From Mixta gaviniae (GTDB lineage: Bacteria; Pseudomonadota; Gammaproteobacteria; Enterobacterales; Enterobacteriaceae): 64,000 nucleotides of DNA. Of this stretch, positions 41,192-50,016 are shown one piece after another. The stretch covers positions 930,001 to 994,000 of the forward strand of contig NZ_CP026377.1 in the NCBI RefSeq assembly GCF_002953195.1. The letters run 5' to 3'. Position numbers and translations under genes: made by a program. Position 1 is the first letter of the stretch; every line of letters begins with the position of its first letter. Below the pieces are notes generated by a model. That model searched no databases and was not told where the DNA came from. It saw only the letters and a program-made list of their open reading frames with translations.

Positions 41192-43855
41192 ATGTCAGAA
41201 CGTTTACATAATGACGTGGATCCGATCGAAACCCGCGACTGGCTACAGGCGATCGAATCGGTCATCCGTGAAGAAGGTGTTGAGCGTGCGCAGTTCCTGA
41301 TTGACCAGGTGCTGAATGAAGCGCGTAAAGGCGGCGTAAAGGTCGCTGCAGGTACTGCTGTCAGCAACTATATCAACTCTATCGCCGTTGAAGATGAACC
41401 GGACTATCCGGGCAACACCTCTCTGGAGCGTCGTATCCGTTCCGCAATTCGCTGGAACGCCATGATGGCGGTACTGCGTGCGTCGAAAAAAGATCTGGAG
41501 CTGGGCGGTCACCTCTCATCCTTCCAGTCTTCCGCGACTATCTATGAAGTCTGCTTCAACCATTTCTTCCGCGCGCGCAACGATAAAGATGGCGGCGATC
41601 TGGTGTATTTCCAGGGGCATATCTCTCCGGGCGTCTACTCCCGTGCGTTCCTTGAAGGCCGCCTGACCGAAGAGCAGATGAATAACTTCCGTCAGGAAGT
41701 GCATGGCAACGGCCTCTCTTCTTATCCGCACCCGAAACTGATGCCAGATTTCTGGCAGTTCCCGACCGTATCCATGGGTCTGGGCCCGCTTTCCGCTATC
41801 TATCAGGCGAAGTTCCTGAAATATCTGGAACACCGCGGCCTGAAAGACACCTCCGCGCAGACCGTTTACGCGTTCCTGGGCGATGGCGAGATGGATGAGC
41901 CGGAATCTAAAGGTGCCATCACCATCGCGACCCGCGAGAAGCTGGACAACCTGGTGTTCGTCATCAACTGTAACCTGCAGCGTCTGGATGGCCCGGTCAC
42001 CGGCAACGGTAAGATCATTAACGAACTGGAAGGCATCTTTGGTGGCGCCGGCTGGGAAGTGATCAAGGTTATCTGGGGCAGCCGTTGGGACGAACTGCTG
42101 CGCAAAGATACCAGCGGCAAGCTGATTCAGCTGATGAACGAAACCGTCGACGGCGACTATCAGACCTTTAAATCACGCAACGGCGCCTACGTGCGCGAGC
42201 ATTTCTTCGGTAAATATCCGGAAACCGCCGAGCTGGTGAAAGATATGTCCGACGACGAGATCTTCGCCTTGAACCGCGGCGGTCACGATCCGAAGAAAAT
42301 CTACGCGGCGCTGAAAAAAGCGCAGGAAACCAAAGGCAAACCGGTAGTGATCCTGGCGCATACCATTAAAGGTTATGGTATGGGCGACACCGCGGAAGGC
42401 AAGAACATCGCGCACCAGGTGAAGAAGATGAACATGGACGGCGTCCGCTACGTCCGCGATCGCTTCAACGTGCCGGTGGCTGATGAAGCGCTGGAAAAAC
42501 TGCCGTACGTCACCTTCGAAAAAGATTCCGAAGAGTACAACTACCTGCACGGCCAGCGTCAGAAGCTGGGCGGCTATCTGCCGAGCCGTCAGCCGAACTT
42601 CTCTGAGAAGCTTGAGCTGCCGACGCTGGAAGATTTCGCGCCGCTGCTGGAAGAGCAGAACAAAGAGATCTCCACCACTATCGCCTTCGTTCGCGCCCTG
42701 AACGTGATGCTGAAGAACAAGTCGATCAAAGATCGTCTGGTGCCGATCATCGCCGATGAAGCGCGTACCTTCGGTATGGAAGGCCTGTTCCGTCAGATCG
42801 GTATTTACAGCCCGAACGGCCAGCAGTACACGCCGCAGGACCGTGAGCAGGTTGCCTACTACAAAGAAGACGAAAAAGGTCAGATCCTGCAGGAAGGGAT
42901 CAACGAACTGGGTGCCGGCGCGTCCTGGCTGGCTGCTGCGACCTCCTACAGCACCAACAACCTGCCGATGATCCCGTTCTACATCTACTATTCCATGTTC
43001 GGCTTCCAGCGTATCGGCGATCTCTGCTGGGCGGCGGGCGACCAACAGGCGCGCGGCTTCCTGGTCGGCGGCACCTCCGGTCGTACCACGCTGAACGGCG
43101 AAGGTCTGCAGCACGAAGATGGCCACAGCCATATCCAGTCGCTGACTATCCCGAACTGTATCTCTTACGATCCGGCGTTCGCCTATGAAGTGGCGGTGAT
43201 CATGCAGGATGGCCTGACGCGCATGTATGGCGAAGCGCAGGAAAACATCTACTACTACATCACCACGCTGAACGAAAACTACCACATGCCGGCGATGCCG
43301 CAGGGTGCGGAAGAGGGTATCCGTAAAGGTATCTACAAGCTGGAAACCGTAGAAGGCAGCAAAGGCAAAGTGCAGCTGCTGGGCTCCGGCTCCATCCTGC
43401 GTCACGTACGCGATGCGGCGCAGATCCTGGCAAAAGATTACGGCATCGGCTCCGACGTCTACAGCGTAACCTCGTTCACCGAGCTGGCGCGCGACGGTCA
43501 GGACTGTGAGCGCTGGAACATGCTGCACCCGACGGAAGAAGCGCGTATTCCTTATATCGCTCAGGTGATGAACGATGCGCCTGCCGTGGCCTCAACCGAC
43601 TACATGAAACTGTTCGCTGAACAGGTTCGCAGCTACATTCCGGCCAGCGACTATCGCGTACTGGGCACCGACGGCTTCGGCCGCTCTGACAGCCGTGAGA
43701 ACCTGCGTCACCACTTCGAAGTAGATGCTTCCTACGTGGTGGTAGCAGCGCTGGGCGAACTGGCCAAACGCGGCGAAATCGATAAGAAAGTGGTGGCGGA
43801 CGCCATTGCCAAATTCGATATCGATGCAGATAAAGTCAACCCGCGTCTGGCATAA
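41192..43855 (+). CDS. aceE: Pyruvate dehydrogenase E1 component
   Basis: Homodimeric ThDP enzyme that decarboxylates pyruvate and acetylates the E2 lipoyl groups. The 887 residues match the E. coli length exactly. The ThDP fold motif is AFLGDGEMDEPESKGAI near 228 with the closing VINCNLQRLDGPV. The active-site loop includes GHISPGVYSRAF near 142. A 13-bp gap to aceF with AAGAGGT shows cotranscription. Confidence 0.98.
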   Translation: MSERLHNDVDPIETRDWLQAIESVIREEGVERAQFLIDQVLNEARKGGVKVAAGTAVSNYINSIAVEDEPDYPGNTSLERRIRSAIRWNAMMAVLRASKKDLELGGHLSSFQSSATIYEVCFNHFFRARNDKDGGDLVYFQGHISPGVYSRAFLEGRLTEEQMNNFRQEVHGNGLSSYPHPKLMPDFWQFPTVSMGLGPLSAIYQAKFLKYLEHRGLKDTSAQTVYAFLGDGEMDEPESKGAITIATREKLDNLVFVINCNLQRLDGPVTGNGKIINELEGIFGGAGWEVIKVIWGSRWDELLRKDTSGKLIQLMNETVDGDYQTFKSRNGAYVREHFFGKYPETAELVKDMSDDEIFALNRGGHDPKKIYAALKKAQETKGKPVVILAHTIKGYGMGDTAEGKNIAHQVKKMNMDGVRYVRDRFNVPVADEALEKLPYVTFEKDSEEYNYLHGQRQKLGGYLPSRQPNFSEKLELPTLEDFAPLLEEQNKEISTTIAFVRALNVMLKNKSIKDRLVPIIADEARTFGMEGLFRQIGIYSPNGQQYTPQDREQVAYYKEDEKGQILQEGINELGAGASWLAAATSYSTNNLPMIPFYIYYSMFGFQRIGDLCWAAGDQQARGFLVGGTSGRTTLNGEGLQHEDGHSHIQSLTIPNCISYDPAFAYEVAVIMQDGLTRMYGEAQENIYYYITTLNENYHMPAMPQGAEEGIRKGIYKLETVEGSKGKVQLLGSGSILRHVRDAAQILAKDYGIGSDVYSVTSFTELARDGQDCERWNMLHPTEEARIPYIAQVMNDAPAVASTDYMKLFAEQVRSYIPASDYRVLGTDGFGRSDSRENLRHHFEVDASYVVVAALGELAKRGEIDKKVVADAIAKFDIDADKVNPRLA

Positions 43856-43868
43856 GAGGTAAAGATTA

Positions 43869-45761
43869 ATGGCTATCGAAATCAAGGTACCGGATATCGG
43901 TGCAGATGAAGTTGAAGTGACCGAGATCCTGGTCAAGGTTGGCGACAAGGTGGAAGCCGAGCAGTCGCTGATCGTGGTAGAAGGCGACAAAGCGTCGATG
44001 GAAGTGCCTTCTCCGCAGGCGGGCGTGGTGAAAGAGATCAAAGTCAGCACCGGCGACAAAGTCGAAACCGGCAAACTGATTATGATTTTTGACGCAGAGG
44101 GCGCGGCGGAAGCTGCGCCAGCGCCGGCCGCTGAGAAGAAAGCTGACGCGCAGCCTGCGCCGGCCGCCGCCGCCAGCAAAGAGGTCAACGTGCCGGATAT
44201 CGGCAGCGACGAAGTCGAAGTGACCGAAATCCTGGTGAAAGTGGGCGACAGCGTTGAAGCGGAACAGTCACTGATCGTGGTTGAGGGCGATAAAGCCTCA
44301 ATGGAAGTGCCTGCGCCGTTCGCCGGCACGGTGAAAGAGATCAAAATCAACACCGGCGACAAAGTCAGCACCGGCTCGCTGATTATGATCTTCGAAACCG
44401 CGGACGCCGGCGACGCCGCTGCGGCTAAGCCGCAGGTGAAAGAGGAAGCGGCCAGCGCGCCGGCGGCCTCTGGCGGCTCAGCGACCAAAGAGGTTAAGGT
44501 GCCGGATATCGGCGGTGACGAAGTGGAAGTCACCGAAGTGCTGGTAAAAGCGGGTGATAAAGTCACCGCTGAGCAGTCGCTGATCGTGGTTGAGGGCGAT
44601 AAAGCCTCAATGGAAGTCCCGGCGCCGTTCGCCGGCACGGTGAAAGAGATCAAAATCAACACCGGCGACAAAGTCAGCACCGGCTCGCTGATCATGCTGT
44701 TCGAAGTGGAAGGCGCTGCGCCAGCGGCCGCACCGGCGGCGAAGCAGGAAGCATCCGCGCCGGCGCCTCAGGCTGAAAAAGCGGCTCCGGCTGCTGCGGC
44801 AAAAGCCAGCGGTAAAGATGAGTTCGCCGAGAACGATGCCTACGTCCACGCGACGCCGGTTATTCGTCGCCTGGCGCGCGAGTTCGGCGTTAACCTGGCG
44901 AAGGTAAAAGGCACCGGCCGTAAAGGACGTATTCTGAAAGAAGACGTTCAGAGCTATGTGAAAGACGCGGTAAAACGCGCCGAGTCTGCGCCTGCTGCGG
45001 CAAGCGGCGGCGGTCTGCCGGGCATGCTGCCGTGGCCGAAAGTGGACTTCAGCAAGTTCGGTGAAATCGAAGAAGTCGAGCTGGGCCGTATCCAGAAAAT
45101 CTCGGGTGCCAACCTGAGCCGTAACTGGGTGATGATCCCGCACGTTACGCACTTCGACAAAACCGACATCACCGAGCTGGAAGCGTTCCGTAAACAGCAG
45201 AACGCCGAAGCGGAGAAGCGCAAGCTGGATGTGAAGATCACCCCGGTCGTCTTCATCATGAAAGCGGTGGCTGCCGCGCTGGAGCAGATGCCGCGCTTCA
45301 ACAGCTCGCTGTCCGAAGATGGCCAGAAGCTGACGCTGAAGAAATATATCAACATCGGCGTGGCGGTCGATACGCCGAACGGCCTGGTGGTTCCGGTGTT
45401 CAAAGATGTTAACAAAAAAGGCATCATTGAACTCTCGCGCGAACTGATGACCATCTCCAAAAAAGCGCGCGACGGCAAGCTGACCGCTGGCGAAATGCAG
45501 GGCGGTTGCTTCACCATCTCCAGCATCGGCGGCCTGGGCACCACCCACTTCGCGCCGATCGTCAACGCGCCGGAAGTGGCTATCCTTGGGGTATCTAAAT
45601 CCGCGATGGAGCCGGTCTGGAACGGCAAAGAGTTCGTGCCGCGCCTGATGCTGCCGATCTCGCTCTCTTTCGACCACCGCGTGATCGATGGAGCCGATGG
45701 TGCGCGTTTCATCACCATCATCAACAACACCTTAAGCGATATTCGCCGTCTGGTGATGTAA
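43869..45761 (+). CDS. aceF: Pyruvate dehydrogenase E2 (dihydrolipoamide acetyltransferase)
   Basis: Core of the complex, moving acetyl groups to CoA. The 630 residues contain three N-terminal lipoyl domains, each with the lipoylated lysine in [11 protein letters not shown] (Lys near 41, 144 and 247), joined by Ala/Pro-rich linkers. A peripheral-subunit-binding domain ([20 protein letters not shown], about 325-360) follows, then the catalytic domain with [15 protein letters not shown] near 600. The second and third lipoyl domains are almost identical in DNA (see findings). Confidence 0.98.
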   Translation: MAIEIKVPDIGADEVEVTEILVKVGDKVEAEQSLIVVEGDKASMEVPSPQAGVVKEIKVSTGDKVETGKLIMIFDAEGAAEAAPAPAAEKKADAQPAPAAAASKEVNVPDIGSDEVEVTEILVKVGDSVEAEQSLIVVEGDKASMEVPAPFAGTVKEIKINTGDKVSTGSLIMIFETADAGDAAAAKPQVKEEAASAPAASGGSATKEVKVPDIGGDEVEVTEVLVKAGDKVTAEQSLIVVEGDKASMEVPAPFAGTVKEIKINTGDKVSTGSLIMLFEVEGAAPAAAPAAKQEASAPAPQAEKAAPAAAAKASGKDEFAENDAYVHATPVIRRLAREFGVNLAKVKGTGRKGRILKEDVQSYVKDAVKRAESAPAAASGGGLPGMLPWPKVDFSKFGEIEEVELGRIQKISGANLSRNWVMIPHVTHFDKTDITELEAFRKQQNAEAEKRKLDVKITPVVFIMKAVAAALEQMPRFNSSLSEDGQKLTLKKYINIGVAVDTPNGLVVPVFKDVNKKGIIELSRELMTISKKARDGKLTAGEMQGGCFTISSIGGLGTTHFAPIVNAPEVAILGVSKSAMEPVWNGKEFVPRLMLPISLSFDHRVIDGADGARFITIINNTLSDIRRLVM

Positions 45762-45769
45762 CAACGATA

Positions 45770-45795
45770 AAGGCCGGCTTATGCCGGCCTTCTCA
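45770..45795 (+). terminator. Hairpin after aceF
   Basis: AAGGCCGGC-ttat-GCCGGCCTT lies 8 bp after the aceF stop and is followed by only a short T-rich stretch (CTC). It may act as a partial terminator or as an mRNA 3' stabiliser between aceF and lpd. Confidence 0.65.
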
Positions 45796-45863
45796 CAGGT
45801 CAGGTTATCGCCGCTGAACCTGCCTGAAATGCGGGAAATGGGATCTTACGGAGCCGAAGCGGT

Positions 45864-45891
45864 TTGCAGTCTGTTAACAATTCTGTAAACT
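45864..45891 (+). promoter_or_regulatory. Probable lpd promoter
   Basis: -35 TTGCAG (45864-45869) and -10 TAAACT (45886-45891) have a 16-bp spacer. They overlap TGTTAACAATTCTGTAAAC, an AT-rich direct repeat of the general ArcA-box type. lpd has its own ArcA-controlled promoter in E. coli; assignment here is by position and similarity. Confidence 0.5.
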
Positions 45892-45981
45892 CTTGCGGTG
45901 AACGCGTCCCGGTGGATGAAGGGCGTACTGTGAATCAGGAAAGTGACGTCTGACCGCCGGATAGTCAATTAAGAGGTCATG

Positions 45982-47406
45982 ATGAGTACAGAGATTAAAA
46001 CCCAGGTCGTCGTACTTGGCGCAGGTCCTGCAGGCTACTCTGCAGCCTTTCGTTGCGCTGATTTAGGTCTGGAGACCGTAATAGTAGAGCGTTACAGCAC
46101 CCTCGGCGGTGTTTGCCTGAACGTCGGCTGTATCCCTTCTAAAGCGTTGCTGCACGTCGCGAAAGTCATTGAAGAAGCCAAAGCGCTGGCGGAACACGGC
46201 ATCGTATTTGGCGAGCCGAAGACCGACATTGACAAAATCCGCACCTGGAAAGAGAAAGTCATCAACCAGCTGACCGGCGGTCTGTCTGGCATGGCCAAAG
46301 GGCGTAAAGTTAAAGTTGTTAACGGCCTGGGTAAATTCACCGGCGCGAATACGCTGGTTGTCGAAGGCGAAAACGGCACGACCACCATCAATTTCGATAA
46401 TGCGATTATCGCGGCGGGTTCACGTCCCATTCAGCTGCCTTTCATTCCGCACGAAGATCCGCGCGTATGGGACTCTACCGCTGCGCTGGAGCTGAAAGAA
46501 GTGCCGAAACGCATGCTGGTGATGGGCGGCGGTATCATCGGTCTGGAGATGGGCACCGTTTACCATGCGCTGGGTTCAGAGATTGACGTGGTTGAGATGT
46601 TCGACCAGGTTATCCCGGCAGCGGATAAAGATGTGGTGAAAGTCTTCACCAAGCGCATCAGCAAAAAATTCAACCTGATGCTGGAAACCAAAGTCACTGC
46701 GGTTGAAGCGAAGGAAGACGGCATCTACGTTTCCATGGAAGGCAAAAAAGCCCCGGCGGAAGCGCAGCGTTACGACGCGGTGCTGGTGGCTATCGGCCGC
46801 GTACCGAACGGCAAGAACCTCGATGCCGGCAAAGCGGGCGTGGAAGTGGATGAGCGCGGCTTTATCCGCGTTGATAAGCAGATGCGCACCAACGTGCCGC
46901 ACATCTACGCTATCGGCGACATCGTCGGTCAGCCGATGCTGGCGCACAAAGGCGTGCATGAAGGCCACGTCGCGGCGGAAGTGATCGCCGGTAAGAAACA
47001 CTACTTCGATCCGAAAGTGATCCCGTCCATCGCTTATACCGAACCGGAAGTGGCATGGGTCGGCCTGACCGAGAAAGAAGCGAAAGAGAAAGGCATCAGC
47101 TATGAAACCGCCACCTTCCCGTGGGCGGCATCTGGCCGTGCTATCGCTTCCGACTGCGCTGACGGCATGACCAAGCTGATTTTCGACAAAGAGACCCATC
47201 GCGTAATCGGCGGGGCGATTGTCGGCACCAACGGCGGCGAGCTGCTGGGCGAAATCGGCCTGGCGATCGAAATGGGCTGCGACGCGGAAGATATCGCGCT
47301 GACTATCCACGCTCACCCGACGCTGCACGAGTCGGTTGGCCTGGCGGCGGAAATCTTCGAAGGCAGCATCACCGATCTGCCTAACCCGAAAGCGAAGAAG
47401 AAGTAA
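45982..47406 (+). CDS. lpd: Dihydrolipoamide dehydrogenase (E3)
   Basis: FAD flavoprotein shared by the pyruvate and 2-oxoglutarate dehydrogenases and the glycine cleavage system. The second of two adjacent ATGs (45982) gives 474 residues, the E. coli length, with AGAGG at the proper spacing; the first ATG is too close to that site. FAD motif VVLGAGPAGYSAAF near 9, redox disulfide GGVCLNVGCIPSK (Cys45/Cys50), NAD motif VMGGGIIGLEMG near 178 and catalytic HAHPTLHES near 444. Confidence 0.98.
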   Translation: MSTEIKTQVVVLGAGPAGYSAAFRCADLGLETVIVERYSTLGGVCLNVGCIPSKALLHVAKVIEEAKALAEHGIVFGEPKTDIDKIRTWKEKVINQLTGGLSGMAKGRKVKVVNGLGKFTGANTLVVEGENGTTTINFDNAIIAAGSRPIQLPFIPHEDPRVWDSTAALELKEVPKRMLVMGGGIIGLEMGTVYHALGSEIDVVEMFDQVIPAADKDVVKVFTKRISKKFNLMLETKVTAVEAKEDGIYVSMEGKKAPAEAQRYDAVLVAIGRVPNGKNLDAGKAGVEVDERGFIRVDKQMRTNVPHIYAIGDIVGQPMLAHKGVHEGHVAAEVIAGKKHYFDPKVIPSIAYTEPEVAWVGLTEKEAKEKGISYETATFPWAASGRAIASDCADGMTKLIFDKETHRVIGGAIVGTNGGELLGEIGLAIEMGCDAEDIALTIHAHPTLHESVGLAAEIFEGSITDLPNPKAKKK

Positions 47407-47432
47407 TTCTCCTGCGGGTAAGAAAGAGGCTT

Positions 47433-47458
47433 ACGGCTCCGAAAGGGGCCGTTTTTTA
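47433..47458 (+). terminator. Intrinsic terminator of lpd
   Basis: ACGGCTCC-gaaa-GGGGCCGT followed by a T run, 26 bp after the stop. Confidence 0.85.
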
Positions 47459-47640
47459 TTGGGCGGAAGACGCAGTGGGAGACTGCCCCGGGGGCTTTTA
47501 TCCTGTGATGAAGCGGCAGCGCCGGTAGAGGCACCGGATAAGTGACCTCCCTTGCACCCATAAAAAAGCCCTGGCTATCCCGGTGTATTCAAACGGTCTG
47601 TTGAGGCGTGTAATCCGTCAACGTTTTAACTTTCTGACTG

Positions 47641-47751
47641 CCGTTTTCATCATTCAATAGCGCGATCGCACTGGCGCTAACGATAGCCATTTACGCGATA
47701 AACGTAACCGGGTGTGCGCTGGGTTCGTACGAAGTGAGCGGTTACCAGTAA
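47641..47751 (+). pseudogene. Lipoprotein-like remnant
   Basis: An open stretch reads SFNSAIALALTIAIYAINVTGC, then 12 residues and a stop. This looks like a lipoprotein signal peptide with the lipobox VTGC, but a TGA precedes it in frame and no start codon is available. The upstream bases (47605-47655), in another frame, read RQRFNFLTAVFII, which could be the basic start of the same signal after a frameshift. It is the only gene-like signal in the 450-bp gap after lpd. Confidence is low. Confidence 0.3.
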
Positions 47752-47908
47752 AAGCAAAAGCTCAGGGTCGATAAGGCCAAAGTCAGGCGGCAATCATGTT
47801 GCTAACTTGTTATAAAAATAACGCTTCCTGATTAAGCGTAAAACAGGCTGAAACCGCTGTTTTTTAGCGATGATGTAGAGATACTGCGTATATCAATACA
47901 TTCATATA

Positions 47909-48301
47909 TCAGTATGTATGCGTAGGTTCTTTCTCGACCAGGCTATGCCATACATCATCGACGCTGCGCCCGCTTTTAAGCTCGCGGCTAAGTTGCTGCA
48001 GCAATTGGTCGCCTTCAGCGGTGTAGTTAGCCGGACAACCGTCGCGCTCAAACCAGTCAGGGGCGGCCTGGCTCATGTAAGGGTGAGCAAATGTATACAT
48101 ATCGTGCGCGGCGACAGCCGCGAACACAAGATCGGTAGCCCTGTCGTGGGCGCGCATCGCGTCCTCGGCCAGCTCGTTAATATCCCGCTCCAGCCTGGCC
48201 ACCTTCTTTGATAAAAGCATCAGGCTGGCTCGTTCAGAGCGCGCGGCGACGATAGCGGCTACGGTTGCGGCAATCGCCCATAAAGTTACAAGAAAAATCA
48301 T
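47909..48301 (-). CDS. Unknown 130-residue protein with N-terminal membrane helix
   Basis: Family not recognised. Residues 1-20 (MIFLVTLWAIAATVAAIVAA) form a membrane anchor or uncleaved signal, followed by a charged helix at about 22-62 with coiled-coil character (LMLLSKKVARLERDINELAED), then a globular tail. The ATG at 48301 has AGGTGA 4 bp upstream. It is the last of three small minus-strand genes and lies downstream of a terminator, so it may have its own promoter. AT-richer than the core. Confidence 0.6.
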   Translation of the reverse strand: MIFLVTLWAIAATVAAIVAARSERASLMLLSKKVARLERDINELAEDAMRAHDRATDLVFAAVAAHDMYTFAHPYMSQAAPDWFERDGCPANYTAEGDQLLQQLSRELKSGRSVDDVWHSLVEKEPTHTY

Positions 48302-48316
48302 TATTCACCTGCAGAG

Positions 48317-48340
48317 AAAAAGCCGGGTCTGTTGCCCGGC
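48317..48340 (-). terminator. Minus-strand terminator after the 69-residue gene
   Basis: On the minus strand, GCCGGG-caacaga-CCCGGC is followed by TTTTT. It lies 9 bp after the stop of the 69-residue gene and before the start of the 130-residue gene. Confidence 0.75.
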
Positions 48341-48348
48341 AGTGTGCG

Positions 48349-48558
48349 TTAACAACCGTTGTGCGGCCGCTTTGCGTCATGCTCCAGGTTATGGATCTGG
48401 ACAATAAAGTAATGCCCAACGGTCAGCGTGAGGAGGATGACGACGGCGCAGTGGATATCGTATTGCCAGCCCTCAAACGAGGCTAATTGAAGCGCGATAA
48501 GCTCCATGACAGAAGTAAAAGCAATTATTAAATAAATGATAGCTCTCAACATTTTCAT
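48349..48558 (-). CDS. Unknown small membrane protein (69 residues)
   Basis: No family recognised. Two predicted membrane helices, at about 5-27 and 36-54, with a short histidine-containing tail (HNLEHDAKRPHNGC). It starts 14 bp after the 161-residue secreted protein gene, so the two probably share a transcript, and it is closed by a terminator. The size and topology resemble the putative immunity protein at 25371-25556, but I see no sequence similarity. Confidence 0.55.
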   Translation of the reverse strand: MKMLRAIIYLIIAFTSVMELIALQLASFEGWQYDIHCAVVILLTLTVGHYFIVQIHNLEHDAKRPHNGC

Positions 48559-48572
48559 AATATCATCGTTCC

Positions 48573-49058
48573 TTAGCTGTTAGCGTCTTTAAAACTCTCG
48601 TCCATGCCGGCGCGATGGCTTTTACCACTCATACTTTCCAACGATTTTTCTAATGTCTGCATCTCCCATATTTTATGGGTGAAGGCGTTAGCGGCATCTT
48701 TGCTCTCTTTGCGCTTAACATACTCAGCAGCAGCAGCTACGCCTGATGCGCATTGTTCAGGGCTAAGCAGCGCCTCTCCCATCTGTTTACGCAGACCAAT
48801 AGCGCCGATCAGGTTATTAACCCGCATTTCCATTTCCTTATTATCCAATCCCACTTTCGCCATTAACAGGCCGGTACTGGTGCATAGCGCCGTATCGGAA
48901 ATAGCACGTAAGTTCAGGTAGGTCTCTTCTTTATTAATGTTGCTGACATTATAAATAAACTTAATATTTTCACCGCCTATAACATCATCTGATTGGGTTG
49001 AGGCTGCGGCGACAGAGGTCAGGCTTATTAATGTAACGGCGATAATTGATGGTTTCAT
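48573..49058 (-). CDS. Unknown exported protein (161 residues)
   Basis: No family recognised. A clear Sec signal peptide (MKPSIIAVTLISLTSVAAAS, cleavage near 19-20) precedes a mostly helical, charged domain with two cysteines (59 and 103) that could form a disulfide in the periplasm, and a disordered C-terminal tail. It is the first gene of a small low-GC unit. The gene is well formed, with AGGGC upstream of the ATG. Confidence 0.6.
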   Translation of the reverse strand: MKPSIIAVTLISLTSVAAASTQSDDVIGGENIKFIYNVSNINKEETYLNLRAISDTALCTSTGLLMAKVGLDNKEMEMRVNNLIGAIGLRKQMGEALLSPEQCASGVAAAAEYVKRKESKDAANAFTHKIWEMQTLEKSLESMSGKSHRAGMDESFKDANS

Positions 49059-49074
49059 AATGATGCCCTAATTT

Positions 49075-49503
49075 TATAAATGCGTAGTAAAAAAGATGCT
49101 TTCTTATGGTTGCGGCGCTATTGTTATTTTTAGCGGCTTGTTTATCTTCTGCGTTATAGAAACGTGAAGTTATATGCCACGCCGTCAGGAAAAACAGGTA
49201 TGGCTTTTTATAACAAAACTAAAATATCCCGGAGAATGGGATACCAAACGGTAATAAAAGGTTGCGAGGTTTGCTAACCGTTCAATATATACCACAAATA
49301 TAAATACAGGTTTACGTTAAATTGTCCTGGCTTTGATATTCAGCAAATCAGCGCACAGAGAGCGACAAGCGGCGCGATCGCTCTGCATGCTGGACCTGTA
49401 CGCCGCATCATCCTGTACAGCCGCGTTATGGTCGGTTGCAGGTTCCTGCTCTATCCAGGGGTGCTGGTAAATCAATACGTGCGACTGACGCTGTGCCGAA
49501 GCC
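49075..49503. other. AT-rich intergenic region before the CRISPR remnant
   Basis: No supported gene. It has a small hairpin, TATCCC-ggagaat-GGGATA near 49224-49242. A minus-strand ORF at 49317-49535 has no ribosome site and crosses the CRISPR-like repeats. A very weak fourth repeat-like match may lie near 49446-49474. Confidence 0.5.
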
Positions 49504-49648
49504 GTGTTCCCCGCGCCTGGGGACCCGGTTATCATTCATACGGGACATGTCGTGGGTACCAGGTTCCGCGCGTCAGCGGAGATAGACCGGGGCTTTCAGT
49601 GCGGCGACGCTGCTAACAGGCGTTCCCCGCACCAGCGAAATTAACCCC
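49504..49648 (+). CRISPR. Decayed type I-E-like CRISPR remnant (three degenerate repeats)
   Basis: Three sequences resemble the 29-bp enterobacterial I-E repeat that begins GTGTTCCCCGCGCC. Repeat 1 (49504-49528) keeps those 14 bases exactly but has a 4-bp net deletion. Repeat 2 (49561-49589) matches at about 23 of 29 positions, including TCAGCGG and GATAGACCG. Repeat 3 (49620-49648) keeps GTTCCCCGC-CCAGCG. The intervening sequences are 32 bp (49529-49560) and 30 bp (49590-49619), and I-E spacers are 32 bp. No cas genes are in the window. Confidence 0.65.
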
Positions 49649-50001
49649 GGTAGTGTTATTGCTCCGCCTCTGGATCTCTGGTTTTAAGCGGTAATGATCG
49701 CCTAAGGGGCAACAAAAACGTCCATAAATCGCGGCCTGGCTCAATACAGCTGTGATGACGCCACCGTGATAGTTAATCGCTGGCCAATATTTTTATGCTT
49801 TATAATTGCGCAGCATCAATCACAACCTGATTTTTATTTCCTGCCCTTAGCGTTACGTAGTTATCATGACCCCGGTTCCGCTACGAGGGGTCATTAACAA
49901 TTAATCGGTTTTAAGAAAGTTGCTAACGAATCATTCCTGGATGGGTTGGTTGTGAATTAAATTTCCGGAAAAGGATTTATTTTAAAAAAGAGTAATAAGT
50001 G
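49649..50001. other. Intergenic region upstream of tehA
   Basis: About 350 bp, AT-rich, with no supported gene and no further recognisable CRISPR repeat. Probably contains the tehA promoter, which I cannot place with confidence. Confidence 0.5.
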
Positions 50002-50016
50002 AAAGGTGGCGCTGAT

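Noticed and set aside
42173..43528. Long minus-strand ORF (451 codons) opposite aceE
   Set aside because: It is an antisense shadow of a highly expressed gene with strong codon bias; no ribosome site and no family resemblance. The same applies to long antisense ORFs at 56551-58287 (acnB), 22051-23721 (secA), 36699-38174 (symporter) and 14366-15760 (murC).
49317..49535. 72-codon minus-strand ORF between the small-gene island and tehA
   Set aside because: No ribosome site or family features, and it runs through the first CRISPR-like repeat.
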